In this document: piece after piece, positions 6,429-13,984 of the stretch
Position numbering within the stretch: the first letter of the stretch is position 1
How the letters are laid out: each line of letters starts with the position of its first letter
DNA from: Winogradskyella sp.
Lineage (GTDB): Bacteria > Bacteroidota > Bacteroidia > Flavobacteriales > Flavobacteriaceae
DNA: 64,000 nt
Assembly: GCF_013213835.1 (NCBI RefSeq)
Contig: NZ_JABSSU010000006.1
Location: forward strand, 1 to 64,000
Reading direction: 5' to 3'
Program-made: the position numbers and the translations under genes
The notes under the pieces: model-generated
Seen by the model: the letters and a program-made list of their open reading frames with translations, nothing else
What the model was told of the DNA's origin: nothing
The model's database searches: none

Positions 6429-8039
6429 CTAAAACGGTGTTTTAATGTTTAGTTCGTTACAGAAAGATGCTATTAGCGTTTCATTGGCTTCGAGAGCAAC
6501 ATTTAAATCTTCAATTTCTGTGGCAACGGCATCAATATCTATTGGTGCTTCTTCTTCAAAGGTATCTACATAGCGTGGTATGTTAAGGTTGTAATCGTTT
6601 TCGGCAACTTCGCTTAATGGTGCTACATAGCTATATTTGTCTAAGGTGTTGCGTTCTCGGTACGTGCTTACAATTTTATCAATGTGTTTCTGAGTTAGGA
6701 TATTTTGTGTTTTTACTTTCTCGTAATGTTGGCTGGCATCAATAAATAAAATATCGTTGGGGTGTTCCTTACATTTTTTAAATACCATAATACAAGTAGG
6801 GATGCTTGTGCCATAAAATATATTGGCGGGCAAACCAATTACAGCATCGAGATAGTTTTTTTCTTTTATGATGTACTCTCTAATATGTCCTTCCGCAGAA
6901 CCTCTAAATAATGCACCGTGAGGTAAAACCACAGCCATTTGTCCATTTTCGGCTAAATGGTGTATCATATGCTGTACAAAGGCAAAATCGGCTTTACTGC
7001 CTGGGGCCAACTTGCCATATTGGCTAAACCTATCATCACTCATAAAAAGTTGGTTGGCACTCCACTTTGCAGAAAATGGTGGATTGGCTACAATAGCTTC
7101 AAAGCGGTGTTCTAGGTGTTGAGGATGCTCTAAGGTATCTTCTTGTTTAATATCAAACTTACGGTAATGCACACCATGCAATATCATATTCATTCGTGCT
7201 AAGTTGTACGTCGTACGGTTTAATTCTTGTCCGTAAAAATTGTTTACTTCGTCTACTTCTTTTGCCACACGTAATAACAATGAGCCACTACCACAGGTTG
7301 GGTCGTAAACCGATTTTAGTTTATTTTTACCTGTAGTTACTAACTTAGCCAATACCATACTTACCTCTTGCGGTGTGTAAAACTCACCTGCTTTTTTACC
7401 TGCTCCACTTGCAAACTTTCCAATTAAATATTCGTAGGCATCACCTAATACATCCAATTCGGTTTGATCTAACTGAAAGTCGATTTTATTAAGGTGTGCA
7501 AGTACTTTTGCGATTACTTCATTACGTGATTCTGGTGATTTACCTAATTTGGTAGAGTTCAAATCCATATCCTCAAAGAGGTTATCAAAGTCTTCTTCGC
7601 TCTCTGTGCCCATTGTACTGTTCTGTACGTTGTTTAGGATTTTTTGAAGGTCTTCTAATATAAAGTTGGTTTTGGTATTGTATGCCGTTTCTTCTTCCTT
7701 TACTAAGGGTTCGCCATCATCATTAAAATTACCTCGTTTAGCCAATGATGTAAATAGTTCAGATGGCTTTAAGAAGTAGCCTAATTCCATTAATGCTTCT
7801 TCTCTTATGGCTTCTATGTATTCTTTTCCTTCTTGTGTATTTTCATCTATATCTGTAAATAGGATGCCATCGGGTTGCAGAATGGTATTGGCATAGATTT
7901 CCATTTTCTCTGCGAGGTACTTATAGAAAATAAAGCCTAAGATATAGTCTCTAAATTCATCTGCATTCATTTTACCTCTCAAGGTGTTGGCTATATTCCA
8001 GAGTTGTTGTTCAAGTTGTTTTTTATGGTCTTCTGACAT
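6429..8039 (-). CDS. hsdM: Type I restriction-modification DNA methyltransferase M subunit
   Basis: A 536-aa N6-adenine methyltransferase subunit. The N-terminal HsdM helical domain covers about 1-140. The catalytic domain shows EFYTPQEVS (219-227), the SAM-binding DPTCGSGS (246-253) and the catalytic NPPF (319-322). Full length for the family. It is the first gene of the operon; with HsdS it forms the methylase and with HsdR the nuclease. The start ATG at 8039 follows an AT-rich leader in which no perfect TAnnTTTG element was seen. Confidence 0.98.
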   Translation of the reverse strand: MSEDHKKQLEQQLWNIANTLRGKMNADEFRDYILGFIFYKYLAEKMEIYANTILQPDGILFTDIDENTQEGKEYIEAIREEALMELGYFLKPSELFTSLAKRGNFNDDGEPLVKEEETAYNTKTNFILEDLQKILNNVQNSTMGTESEEDFDNLFEDMDLNSTKLGKSPESRNEVIAKVLAHLNKIDFQLDQTELDVLGDAYEYLIGKFASGAGKKAGEFYTPQEVSMVLAKLVTTGKNKLKSVYDPTCGSGSLLLRVAKEVDEVNNFYGQELNRTTYNLARMNMILHGVHYRKFDIKQEDTLEHPQHLEHRFEAIVANPPFSAKWSANQLFMSDDRFSQYGKLAPGSKADFAFVQHMIHHLAENGQMAVVLPHGALFRGSAEGHIREYIIKEKNYLDAVIGLPANIFYGTSIPTCIMVFKKCKEHPNDILFIDASQHYEKVKTQNILTQKHIDKIVSTYRERNTLDKYSYVAPLSEVAENDYNLNIPRYVDTFEEEAPIDIDAVATEIEDLNVALEANETLIASFCNELNIKTPF

Positions 8040-8290
8040 TAAGTATAGATTAATATTTAGAGCCTTAAAAATATAAAATAGAAAAGGTTTTTACCTTATG
8101 GTTTCCCATAATTTCTATTAAATTTTCTCTTAAGGAATTGTAGAAAAGTCTGAGGTTGCAACTTTTAATTTAGTTTGAATGTGGTGCGTAAGACTTTTGT
8201 GGTTAAAATAGTAGATAAAGCAAGTTTTAAAAATTATTTAAAAAAGTAATAATTATTTAAGCTAAAGTATGTTTTGCTACGCTTTGCAAT
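8040..8290. other. Leader of the hsd operon, no gene seen
   Basis: AT-rich sequence upstream of hsdM. It contains a short inverted repeat (AAGGT-tttt-ACCTT near 8085) and no convincing ORF or RNA. The hsdM promoter must lie here, but I cannot place it confidently. Confidence 0.4.
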
Positions 8291-8520
8291 CTCTTGCGAC
8301 TATTTGCGCCTGTTTGTGACCGTTAGCGACTCTTTACGATCTTTTGCGACCGTCGGCGACTTTTGTATAGCTTTGTGTCGCTATGCGAGATTTTGCGACT
8401 TTTTGCGATCAGTTAGGACCGTTAGCGACTCTTTGCGATCTTTTGCGACCGTCGGCGACTTTTGTATAGCTTTGTGTCGCTATGCGAGATTTAGCGACTT
8501 TTTGTGATTGTTCGCGACTT
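8291..8520. repeat. 10-bp-phased GCGAC array with a 99-bp tandem duplication
   Basis: The sequence is built of units such as TTTTGCGACC and CGTTAGCGAC that recur almost exactly every 10 bp, with occasional reversed GTCGC units. A higher-order unit of 99 bp occurs twice in tandem (8318-8416 and 8417-8515) with a few substitutions. The 10-bp period does not fit codons, so the open frames across it are unlikely to be real genes. Helical phasing suggests a protein-binding or replication site. Confidence 0.7.
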
Positions 8521-8568
8521 TTTATAGAACATATTTTATAACTAATACCAAAAAATCTATTGAAAAGG

Positions 8569-8745
8569 CGTTGCTAAAACTCAATTTCCGTTTCAACAAC
8601 CGTTGCTTCTATATATTTTCCGTTGCAAAAGTCGTTGCTACTATTTTTTTTCGTTGCAAAAGCCGTTGTTTGTATATATTTTCCGTTGCAACAACCGTTG
8701 CAACAACCGTTGCAAAACTCGTTGCTAATATTCGCTTTTCGTTGC
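8569..8745. repeat. CGTTGC iteron-like array with alternating 20- and 12-bp spacing
   Basis: Ten CGTTGC units start at 8569, 8601, 8621, 8633, 8652, 8684, 8696, 8708, 8720 and 8740. Two one-base variants are at 8589 (CGTTTC) and 8664 (CGTTGT). Start-to-start distances are 20, 12, 20, 12, 19, 12, 20, 12, 12, 12, 20. The longer intervals end in T-rich tracts. It looks like an iteron set beside an AT-rich segment and may be an origin or partition site of the element. There are no spacer-like unique sequences, so it is not CRISPR. Confidence 0.7.
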
Positions 8746-8841
8746 TTATGTCAGCTAATAACAGACGGCAAGGCAATTTTGAAATCGATTTTGCTACAAA
8801 TTAAAGCAACAACAAAGACGATTGGTTTCTATTTTTACTCC

Positions 8842-9102
8842 ATGGAATTTAGTAAGTACTACAGAACCGTTTTAGAAGTCAATGGTGTACCCAATTTAAG
8901 TACAGAACAGCACAAAAGATTGTTTAATATTATTCATATTGAAGGGCAATTAAAACGTATTGAAGAAGAACTTAGTCAATTTGGTTATAACAGTGCCACA
9001 TTTAAAGCTAAGGAAAAACTAGAATCCAAAAAGTCTGAACTTTATCATGGATTATCCCATCCTGCAAGTGTATTTGGCGATATGCTAGATCGGTCTAAAT
9101 AG
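8842..9102 (+). CDS. Hypothetical 86-aa protein of the island
   Basis: The ATG at 8842 begins MEFSKYYRTVLEVNG; the frame ends at TAG 9100-9102. It is a helical, charged protein with a possible coiled coil (about residues 30-70, HIEGQLKRIEEELSQFG and onwards). No known motif, signal or membrane helix. It is the only convincing plus-strand gene in the island and lies just after the repeat arrays, which could hold its promoter. Small proteins of this type are common in Bacteroidota integrative elements, but the role is unknown. Confidence 0.6.
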   Translation: MEFSKYYRTVLEVNGVPNLSTEQHKRLFNIIHIEGQLKRIEEELSQFGYNSATFKAKEKLESKKSELYHGLSHPASVFGDMLDRSK

Positions 9103-9231
9103 ATTATTTATTTAATAGCAATGGTGTATAATAGAACTATGACTACTAACAGTAAAAATAAAATAAATTCGTACTTGTCATTGTTATGGTTATTTGAATG
9201 GTACATGGTTTTATAATTGAATGTTATTTTA

Positions 9232-9287
9232 AGTGTTGAATTGTTGAATGTGTAATTTGAAGTTCAACAATTCAACGATTCAACACT
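9232..9287. terminator. Long inverted repeat between convergent genes
   Basis: Arms 9232-9249 and 9270-9287 (AGTGTTGAATTGTTGAAT and its complement) match at 17 of 18 positions around a 20-nt loop. Each arm itself contains the direct repeat GTTGAAT. It lies in the gap between the 8842 gene and the primase-helicase, which face each other, so it probably works as a bidirectional terminator. There is no strong T-run. Confidence 0.45.
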
Positions 9288-9290
9288 ATA

Positions 9291-10469
9291 TCAGTTTATA
9301 ATATCTTTTGTAAATGTGTAATATCTGCCTTTGCAATTATCGAAAGCTACATTCTGTTTACCCGTCAAAGGATCGGTAGATAAATAGTATTTCTTATAGC
9401 AAGAGTTAACTGCACTAAGCTTTAAGTAATGTTGCAAAAGAAAGCTTATTCTACTTGAAGTAACTCTTAGGTTTGTTTCCTTTAGCATATTCACCAATTC
9501 AGAGTTTGTATAGTATAGCTCATCTACATCATATTTCTCGAAGTTTTCTTCAAGAAGCTGCATTAACTCCCTTATGATGACATTTTCATTTCCTTTACGT
9601 AAATTTTCTAGTGCTTGGGTATGAATCTCTTCTGGACAAAACCACATACGAGTTTTTTTCTGTGTTTTGATTTTTCTGTTTTTAAGGAAAAACATAAAAT
9701 GAGGCAGTTCTTCCTTCATTTTACCAATGAGATTTGGTATTTCCTCTTTAAACGTAGGGACTTTAACCACCCAATATCTTATCTCCTTTTCATCAATGTA
9801 AACAAAAGAGCTCTCATTATTTGTGCAAAGTATGAATTTGCCATAAAAAGGTACTTCCACTTTATCGACGCCTTTAGCTTCTGCCTTATATGTTTTGGCA
9901 GTAGACAAATGTTTTAACCTTTCACTATCCTCTTTTCTTTGAAGTAAGACTTCGTCAATACAAATTAAAGTTTTGTACGCCCAGTCAGAATTAAATCGAC
10001 CTCTAAAGTCATCATTTGTATTAATGGTAAGGTTGTCTTGAAAGATGAGATGTAGAAATTCTAGAAAAGTTGACTTACCAGTATTCCTTTCGTTACTAAC
10101 CAAACATAATATAGGCAGTACTTGTGTTGGGTATTTCCAAAGAATGGATAAATAATCTAATCCAAGATCATATTGATCACCAAAAATATGTCTTAAAAAC
10201 GATGTAATCACTGGGTATTCACCAGGTTTAAACTGATGAAAAACTTTAGCATACCTATTATAAAACTCACCAATAGATTCTTGATAGTTGTTATGGGAAG
10301 GAAGGTTTGTGAACCCATCATACTTTTTAATAGCATTTAAGTAATCTTTGCCTTCGTCGGTTATGATCTCCGATTTCTTCCATTTGATTAACGCCTCTTT
10401 GGTTAGTGCATCATCTACTGGTTTCCGTACAATTTTGTAATATTCTGTAGCTACTCTTAAATACTTCAT
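9291..10469 (-). CDS. Primase-helicase / SF3-like ATPase of the integrated element (DUF5906-type)
   Basis: A 392-aa protein with Walker A SNERNTGKST at 125-134, Walker B LICIDEV at 168-174, and a sensor-like strand FILCTNNESS near 212-221. These are typical of phage and element D5/NrS-1-like primase-helicases. No separate N-terminal primase domain is obvious, so it may act as a helicase with a primase encoded elsewhere or lost. It follows the 56-aa gene by 2 bp in the xis operon. The probable role is replication of the excised element, perhaps from the repeat arrays at 8291-8745. Confidence 0.8.
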   Translation of the reverse strand: MKYLRVATEYYKIVRKPVDDALTKEALIKWKKSEIITDEGKDYLNAIKKYDGFTNLPSHNNYQESIGEFYNRYAKVFHQFKPGEYPVITSFLRHIFGDQYDLGLDYLSILWKYPTQVLPILCLVSNERNTGKSTFLEFLHLIFQDNLTINTNDDFRGRFNSDWAYKTLICIDEVLLQRKEDSERLKHLSTAKTYKAEAKGVDKVEVPFYGKFILCTNNESSFVYIDEKEIRYWVVKVPTFKEEIPNLIGKMKEELPHFMFFLKNRKIKTQKKTRMWFCPEEIHTQALENLRKGNENVIIRELMQLLEENFEKYDVDELYYTNSELVNMLKETNLRVTSSRISFLLQHYLKLSAVNSCYKKYYLSTDPLTGKQNVAFDNCKGRYYTFTKDIIN

Positions 10470-10471
10470 AA

Positions 10472-10642
10472 TTATATCGCTTTTTTTAAGTTGAGAACTT
10501 CTACTTTTATGGGATCTGGATTCGTGGTGCTTTTTATGAATAGATAAAAGCCCTCGATTTTATTGGTAGTTTTTACCAGTTCGTTTATACTTTTAAAAAG
10601 TTCATTACAGGACTCGGTTATTTTAGATAATTTTTTATTCAT
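10472..10642 (-). CDS. Small 56-aa island protein
   Basis: The ATG at 10642 overlaps the end of the excisionase-like gene by 8 bp, and the TAA lies 2 bp before the primase-helicase ATG. The tight packing argues for a real gene. The protein starts MNKKLSKITESCNELFKSIN and is helical and lysine-rich, with no known motif. Its function is unknown. Confidence 0.55.
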   Translation of the reverse strand: MNKKLSKITESCNELFKSINELVKTTNKIEGFYLFIKSTTNPDPIKVEVLNLKKAI

Positions 10643-10928
10643 CTTCACTATGATTTAAAGGTTTTAAACTCTCTAATAGCTCAGATTTTTTGTAGTATCT
10701 TCTAGATCCAACGGCATAAGCCTTCACTTTACCTTTATTTGTCCAATGATAAAGTGTGCTAAGGTCAATTTTTAAAAATTTACTGGTTTCCTCTCTGGTC
10801 AGAATTTCATCTTCAGTAAGGGCAGTTGAAGTTTTTAATTTGAAGTTTGAAAATGCTCTCTTAATAGATTCAGAGATTAATTTGTCAATTTCCTCTTCTG
10901 TTGCTGTGATAATCTTTAATTCACTCAT
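10635..10928 (-). CDS. Excisionase-family helix-turn-helix protein
   Basis: A 97-aa protein with a MerR/excisionase-type winged HTH (about residues 42-90). It reads ILTREETSKFLKIDLSTLYHW, then a basic wing KGKVKAYAVGSRRYYKKSEL. The N-terminal 40 residues are a helical extension. In Bacteroidota elements such genes sit between integrase and replication genes and direct excision or regulate the operon. Three operator-like sites lie 44-104 bp upstream. Confidence 0.85.
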   Translation of the reverse strand: MSELKIITATEEEIDKLISESIKRAFSNFKLKTSTALTEDEILTREETSKFLKIDLSTLYHWTNKGKVKAYAVGSRRYYKKSELLESLKPLNHSEDE

Positions 10929-10971
10929 ATTTTTTGTTTTTAATTAATGAGTGCAATTAAGACTTAAGATT

Positions 10972-11032
10972 GTATCATTTTATAACATTAATGGTATCAT
11001 AAAATGATACTATTGGTTTCATAGATTGATAT
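10972..11032. promoter_or_regulatory. Three 17-bp operator-like sites spaced exactly 22 bp
   Basis: Sites start at 10972 (GTATCATTTTATAACAT), 10994 (GTATCATAAAATGATAC, a perfect 7-3-7 palindrome) and 11016 (GTTTCATAGATTGATAT). The 22-bp period puts them on the same DNA face. They lie upstream of the excisionase-like gene and downstream of the integrase-linked gene, so they are likely binding sites for the HTH protein or another island regulator. Confidence 0.6.
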
Positions 11033-11040
11033 TCATTGAC

Positions 11041-11751
11041 CTAACTGATATCATTATTTTTTTTAAGATTTCTGAATACATCGTATGCTGTTTCAAAAAT
11101 TTCTAGCCTAAGTTTATTTTTTCCGATACTTGAAGTTCTACCAACTTCAATTTTGTAGGTTTCCAATATCCATTCCAACAGTCTACTGTAGCTAATCTTT
11201 TTATGGATTAAGCCATGTATTTTGAATTTATCAAACAAAAATTTTACGTCTGCTCTTGAATTGGCAACAACTTTTAGATCCTGAAGTAGTTGGTCAAATA
11301 AATGAAAATAATTTTCTACAAAGATCTCATTATATAGTTTTGGCGACTGTTCTTTATCTTTAATTAATCCTCCAACGCCATCAACTTGACTACTGCATTT
11401 AGTGTTGTTATTTAGTTTTTTTGACGAAAACCCCTGTTTAGCTTGGAATATAAGTGATGATATCGTTTCAAAATCCTTAAGATATAAATAATTAGCTGTA
11501 AGTCCTTGTGGATTATTCGGATCCATGTTGTAGAACACTCTTCCTGCCAGCCTTCCATTTAATTTCTTTTGCTCTTGTTCTAATTCACTTATAAAATCAT
11601 CAACTAATCCCAATGCTTTACCAAAAAATTCAACTTCATCATAATGTTCTTCCTGGGCATTTTTAAATTGTCTTTTTATATAAGGAACGTAGTAATTTTT
11701 GTTTTTAATATAACCTCTAATAATTATGTCAGTAAAGTCTAGTTCTTTCAT
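11041..11751 (-). CDS. Hypothetical protein coupled to the integrase
   Basis: A 236-aa protein, mostly helical, with no signal peptide or membrane helix. Its ATG overlaps the integrase stop by 4 bp (ATGA), so it is translated with the integrase. The central part (about residues 105-140) is polar and may be a linker. The C-terminal part (HGLIHKKISYSRLLEWILETYKIEVGRTSS, split here only for naming) resembles the helical C-termini of small element proteins that accompany Bacteroidota integrases. Function unknown; a role in integration or replication is inferred from coupling. Confidence 0.6.
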   Translation of the reverse strand: MKELDFTDIIIRGYIKNKNYYVPYIKRQFKNAQEEHYDEVEFFGKALGLVDDFISELEQEQKKLNGRLAGRVFYNMDPNNPQGLTANYLYLKDFETISSLIFQAKQGFSSKKLNNNTKCSSQVDGVGGLIKDKEQSPKLYNEIFVENYFHLFDQLLQDLKVVANSRADVKFLFDKFKIHGLIHKKISYSRLLEWILETYKIEVGRTSSIGKNKLRLEIFETAYDVFRNLKKNNDIS

Positions 11752-13004
11752 TTAAAATAATTTAAAATTTCTATAGCTAAATCTTTGTTACTTTTTCCTA
11801 TGTAACCTAAAAATGTGTTTTCTGAACTATGTCCAGTGATATATATTAAGAATGTAGTAGGGATGGTGCCGTAGTAATTTGTTGCGAATGATCTTCTCCC
11901 AATATGACTAGTAACAAGTTCGTATTTAGGATAAGAGCCAGAAACATTGCGCATAATAATTTTTTCCTTTTCCTTACTTATGTTTAGTTGTTTTTTACCT
12001 TCTGTTATTTCAAGTATTCCCGCAAGTTTACAAACTTCCTTTATATAATCATTATACCTTTGATGTGATATCTTTCTAGGGAAATCTCCATTCCGTTTAT
12101 CTAATATTTCCTTCACTTTTGGTAAAATTGGAATGGTCATTAATTTGTTTGTTTTACGCTGTTTAAATTCAATAAGTAATTTGCCATTTTCTTCCCTTAT
12201 CATAGATTTATTGAATCTCATAAAGTCTGATATCCTTTGTCCAGTGAAACAACTAATAATTAGCCAATCTTTTGCATTTTCTAGGTAATCGTGGATACAA
12301 TGAGTAGCTTCAATTTTTTCCAATTCATCGAAGCTTAGATATATTTTTGGAACTTCTTTTTTTTGGAGTTTGATGAAGTCTGCTTCAGTATGCACAAGTA
12401 TCCCTTTACGCTTTGCATACTTGCAGAAGGTTTTAACTATGTTTAACTCTCTTTGTGCTGTATTTTTAGAATACTTTTCTGCAGTGTAAAATCTTGCAAA
12501 GTCATTTTTAAAATCATCATTTATATCTTTAAAGAAAATAGTATAACCTTGATGAAGTTCCATCCTATGTAGTTTACGTTGTATTGTTCTATACTTTGAA
12601 ACTGTTTGTGGTGCTACTCGGTCTTTATGTTGTTCAATGTAATAATCAATAAATGACACAAGATTATCAGGTATTAATGCGGTAGTTTGATTAGGATTAT
12701 AATAATGATGGAGTTGATCGTTTAACCATTGTTTATTTAAATTACTTTTATTTTTTACTAGCTCAAAATTTTTAAGGATAAATAATTCTAGTTTATTAAG
12801 TTCATCGTTAATTTCGTTTTGCTGGTTTTTTAGTTCGATATCTCGTAGTCGTTTTTTATGTTGTTTATTCCAGTAATCTTTACTTACCGCAATATTCGTT
12901 TTACCACTTAGCACAAAGTCTCTGTTAGTATATCTGTATAACAGTCTTATTGTTAATGATGCAATCTCCTTTTTTGATCTGTATAAATAATTTACAGTTG
13001 CCAT
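11748..13004 (-). CDS. Site-specific tyrosine recombinase (integrase)
   Basis: A 418-aa phage/Bacteroides-type integrase counted from the ATG at 13004 (MATVNYLYRSKKE). An upstream in-frame TTG at 13043 would add an unlikely leader. The N-terminal arm-binding domain and SAM-like core-binding domain (about 115-195) precede the catalytic domain. Catalytic residues are Arg257 in FTGQRISD, His367 and Arg370 in SHIGRRSF, His392 in TGHSSENT and the nucleophile Tyr401 in LGYIG. It sits about 170 bp from the tRNA-end att site, with two GTACGG direct repeats just upstream. Confidence 0.95.
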   Translation of the reverse strand: MATVNYLYRSKKEIASLTIRLLYRYTNRDFVLSGKTNIAVSKDYWNKQHKKRLRDIELKNQQNEINDELNKLELFILKNFELVKNKSNLNKQWLNDQLHHYYNPNQTTALIPDNLVSFIDYYIEQHKDRVAPQTVSKYRTIQRKLHRMELHQGYTIFFKDINDDFKNDFARFYTAEKYSKNTAQRELNIVKTFCKYAKRKGILVHTEADFIKLQKKEVPKIYLSFDELEKIEATHCIHDYLENAKDWLIISCFTGQRISDFMRFNKSMIREENGKLLIEFKQRKTNKLMTIPILPKVKEILDKRNGDFPRKISHQRYNDYIKEVCKLAGILEITEGKKQLNISKEKEKIIMRNVSGSYPKYELVTSHIGRRSFATNYYGTIPTTFLIYITGHSSENTFLGYIGKSNKDLAIEILNYFK

Positions 13005-13023
13005 ATAAACGTAATATTTATTT

Positions 13024-13040
13024 GTACGGTAAATGTACGG
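13024..13040. repeat. Direct GTACGG repeats upstream of the integrase
   Basis: GTACGG at 13024-13029 and 13035-13040, one helical turn (11 bp) apart. They may be integrase arm-binding sites or part of the int promoter; no further copy was seen nearby. Confidence 0.3.
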
Positions 13041-13177
13041 CAAAACTCAATTTAGTCCAATCTGATTCAATAACATGAAATTAACATCTTATCAACAAAT
13101 AGTTTAAAACATTGTAAAACAGAAAGATATCGTGTAATTATAGGGGTTGTCTGTATTGTTGTTATTTTATGTTTGCG

Positions 13178-13193
13178 TTCCCTCTTTCTCCGC
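13178..13193 (+). other. Probable attachment site: duplicated tRNA 3' end
   Basis: TTCCCTCTTTCTCCGC has the form of the 3' end of a tRNA (T-arm end plus acceptor strand), most like bacterial tRNA-Ser. It is not preceded by a tRNA body and is followed 5 bp later by a perfect intrinsic terminator. This fits the copy of the tRNA end left at the far side of an element integrated into a tRNA gene. It points right, so the intact gene should be left of the window. Confidence 0.6.
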
Positions 13194-13198
13194 AAAAT

Positions 13199-13227
13199 GC
13201 TTTAACAAAAATGTTAAAGCCTTTTTT
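13199..13227 (+). terminator. Intrinsic terminator of the former tRNA gene
   Basis: A perfect 9-bp stem (GCTTTAACA / TGTTAAAGC) with an AAAA loop at 13199-13220, followed by CTTTTTT. It directly follows the tRNA 3'-end remnant, as expected for the native tRNA terminator. Confidence 0.8.
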
Positions 13228-13271
13228 ATTACCAACTAATCAGATTGATTTTAATTAAGCATTTCATTCAT

Positions 13272-13279
13272 TACCTTTG
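13272..13279 (+). promoter_or_regulatory. -7 element TACCTTTG of the nitroreductase gene
   Basis: TACCTTTG matches TAnnTTTG and lies 15 bp before the ATG at 13295. The nearest TTG (in CAGATTGATT) is 24 bp upstream, longer than usual. The element excludes an upstream TTG start. Confidence 0.5.
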
Positions 13280-13294
13280 CACAAAAAAGCAAAG

Positions 13295-13921
13295 ATGATT
13301 ATAGAAAAATTACAATGGCGTTATGCGACTAAAAAGTTTAACGCTGATAAAATACTACCTCAAGAGAAATTACAAGTTTTAAAGGAAGCTTTTAATCTTA
13401 CAGCCTTGTCCTACGGTCTACAAACTCTAAAAATGGTTGTTGTATCTGACAAAAATTTAAGAGAAATATTGGTGTCGTTATCCTACGGGCAGAGACAAGT
13501 TGCAGATGCTTCTCATTTGTTGGTACTATGTATTCAAGATACCATAAACGAAAAAGATGTAGATCAACATTTTAAAACTGTGGCTTCCATCAGAAATACG
13601 CCAGATGACATATTGAAGCCGTTTAAAGATCAGCTGACATCAACCATTACTGAAATGCCTTCCCAGAAAAAAATAGATTGGGCTTCTAAGCAAGCATATA
13701 TTGCCTTGGGGAACTTAATGACGGTTTGTGCTATTGAAGACATTGATAGTTGTCCTATGGAAGGTTTTATTCCTGAGGAAATAGATAAGGCTTTAAAATT
13801 AGACGAATTAGGTCTGAAATCTGTATTGCTTTTACCAGTTGGTTATCGTGCAGAAGACGATATGTTTGCTTCTTTAAAAAAGGTGCGAAAACCTTTATCA
13901 GAAACTATTGTAGATTTATAA
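13295..13921 (+). CDS. NAD(P)H-dependent FMN nitroreductase family protein
   Basis: A 208-aa protein (MIIEKLQWRYATKKF start). RYATKKF near residue 9 is the FMN-phosphate-binding start typical of NfsB-like nitroreductases. LSYGLQTLKMVVV, then KQAYIALGNLM near the middle and LLPVGYRAEDD near the end, match the family's helix and C-terminal flavin-binding parts. It probably forms a cytoplasmic homodimer and reduces quinones or nitro compounds. It is the first chromosomal gene next to the island, and the TACCTTTG element before it supports separate transcription. Confidence 0.85.
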   Translation: MIIEKLQWRYATKKFNADKILPQEKLQVLKEAFNLTALSYGLQTLKMVVVSDKNLREILVSLSYGQRQVADASHLLVLCIQDTINEKDVDQHFKTVASIRNTPDDILKPFKDQLTSTITEMPSQKKIDWASKQAYIALGNLMTVCAIEDIDSCPMEGFIPEEIDKALKLDELGLKSVLLLPVGYRAEDDMFASLKKVRKPLSETIVDL

Positions 13922-13951
13922 AATAGATGTAAATTATTCTCCGGAAAATTT

Positions 13952-13959
13952 TATATTTG
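13952..13959 (+). promoter_or_regulatory. -7 element TATATTTG before the aminotransferase gene
   Basis: It matches TAnnTTTG and lies 25 bp upstream of the ATG at 13985. No clear TTG was found at the right distance. Confidence 0.4.
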
Positions 13960-13984
13960 TTTACATAATTTCAACTACAATTTT

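Larger units (their letters stand above)
1..13193. mobile_element. Integrated genomic island, right end (left end outside window)
   Basis: The island is defined by a tyrosine recombinase next to a tRNA 3'-end remnant with its terminator (13178-13227), an excisionase-like protein, a primase-helicase, repeat arrays, and a type I restriction-modification operon as cargo. To the right of 13193 the genes are ordinary housekeeping genes. The tRNA fragment points right, so the intact tRNA gene and the other att site should lie to the left of the window. I infer an integrative element; no conjugation genes are visible in this part, so it may be mobilisable or phage-satellite-like. Confidence 0.7.

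Noticed and set aside
8569..8745. CRISPR array
   Set aside because: Units are only 6 bp, the spacing sequences are themselves repetitive, and no cas genes are present.
8274..8804. Open frames of 77 and 98 aa across the repeat arrays
   Set aside because: Their sequence is dictated by 10-bp and 12/20-bp DNA repeats that do not keep codon phase; no start signals or protein-like composition.
13004..13043. Integrase start at the upstream TTG
   Set aside because: It adds a 13-residue leader not typical of the family and overlaps the GTACGG repeats; the ATG at 13004 gives the standard N-terminus.
13171..13193. Complete tRNA gene
   Set aside because: Only the 3' part fits; no D-arm or anticodon arm can be formed from the upstream 60 bp.
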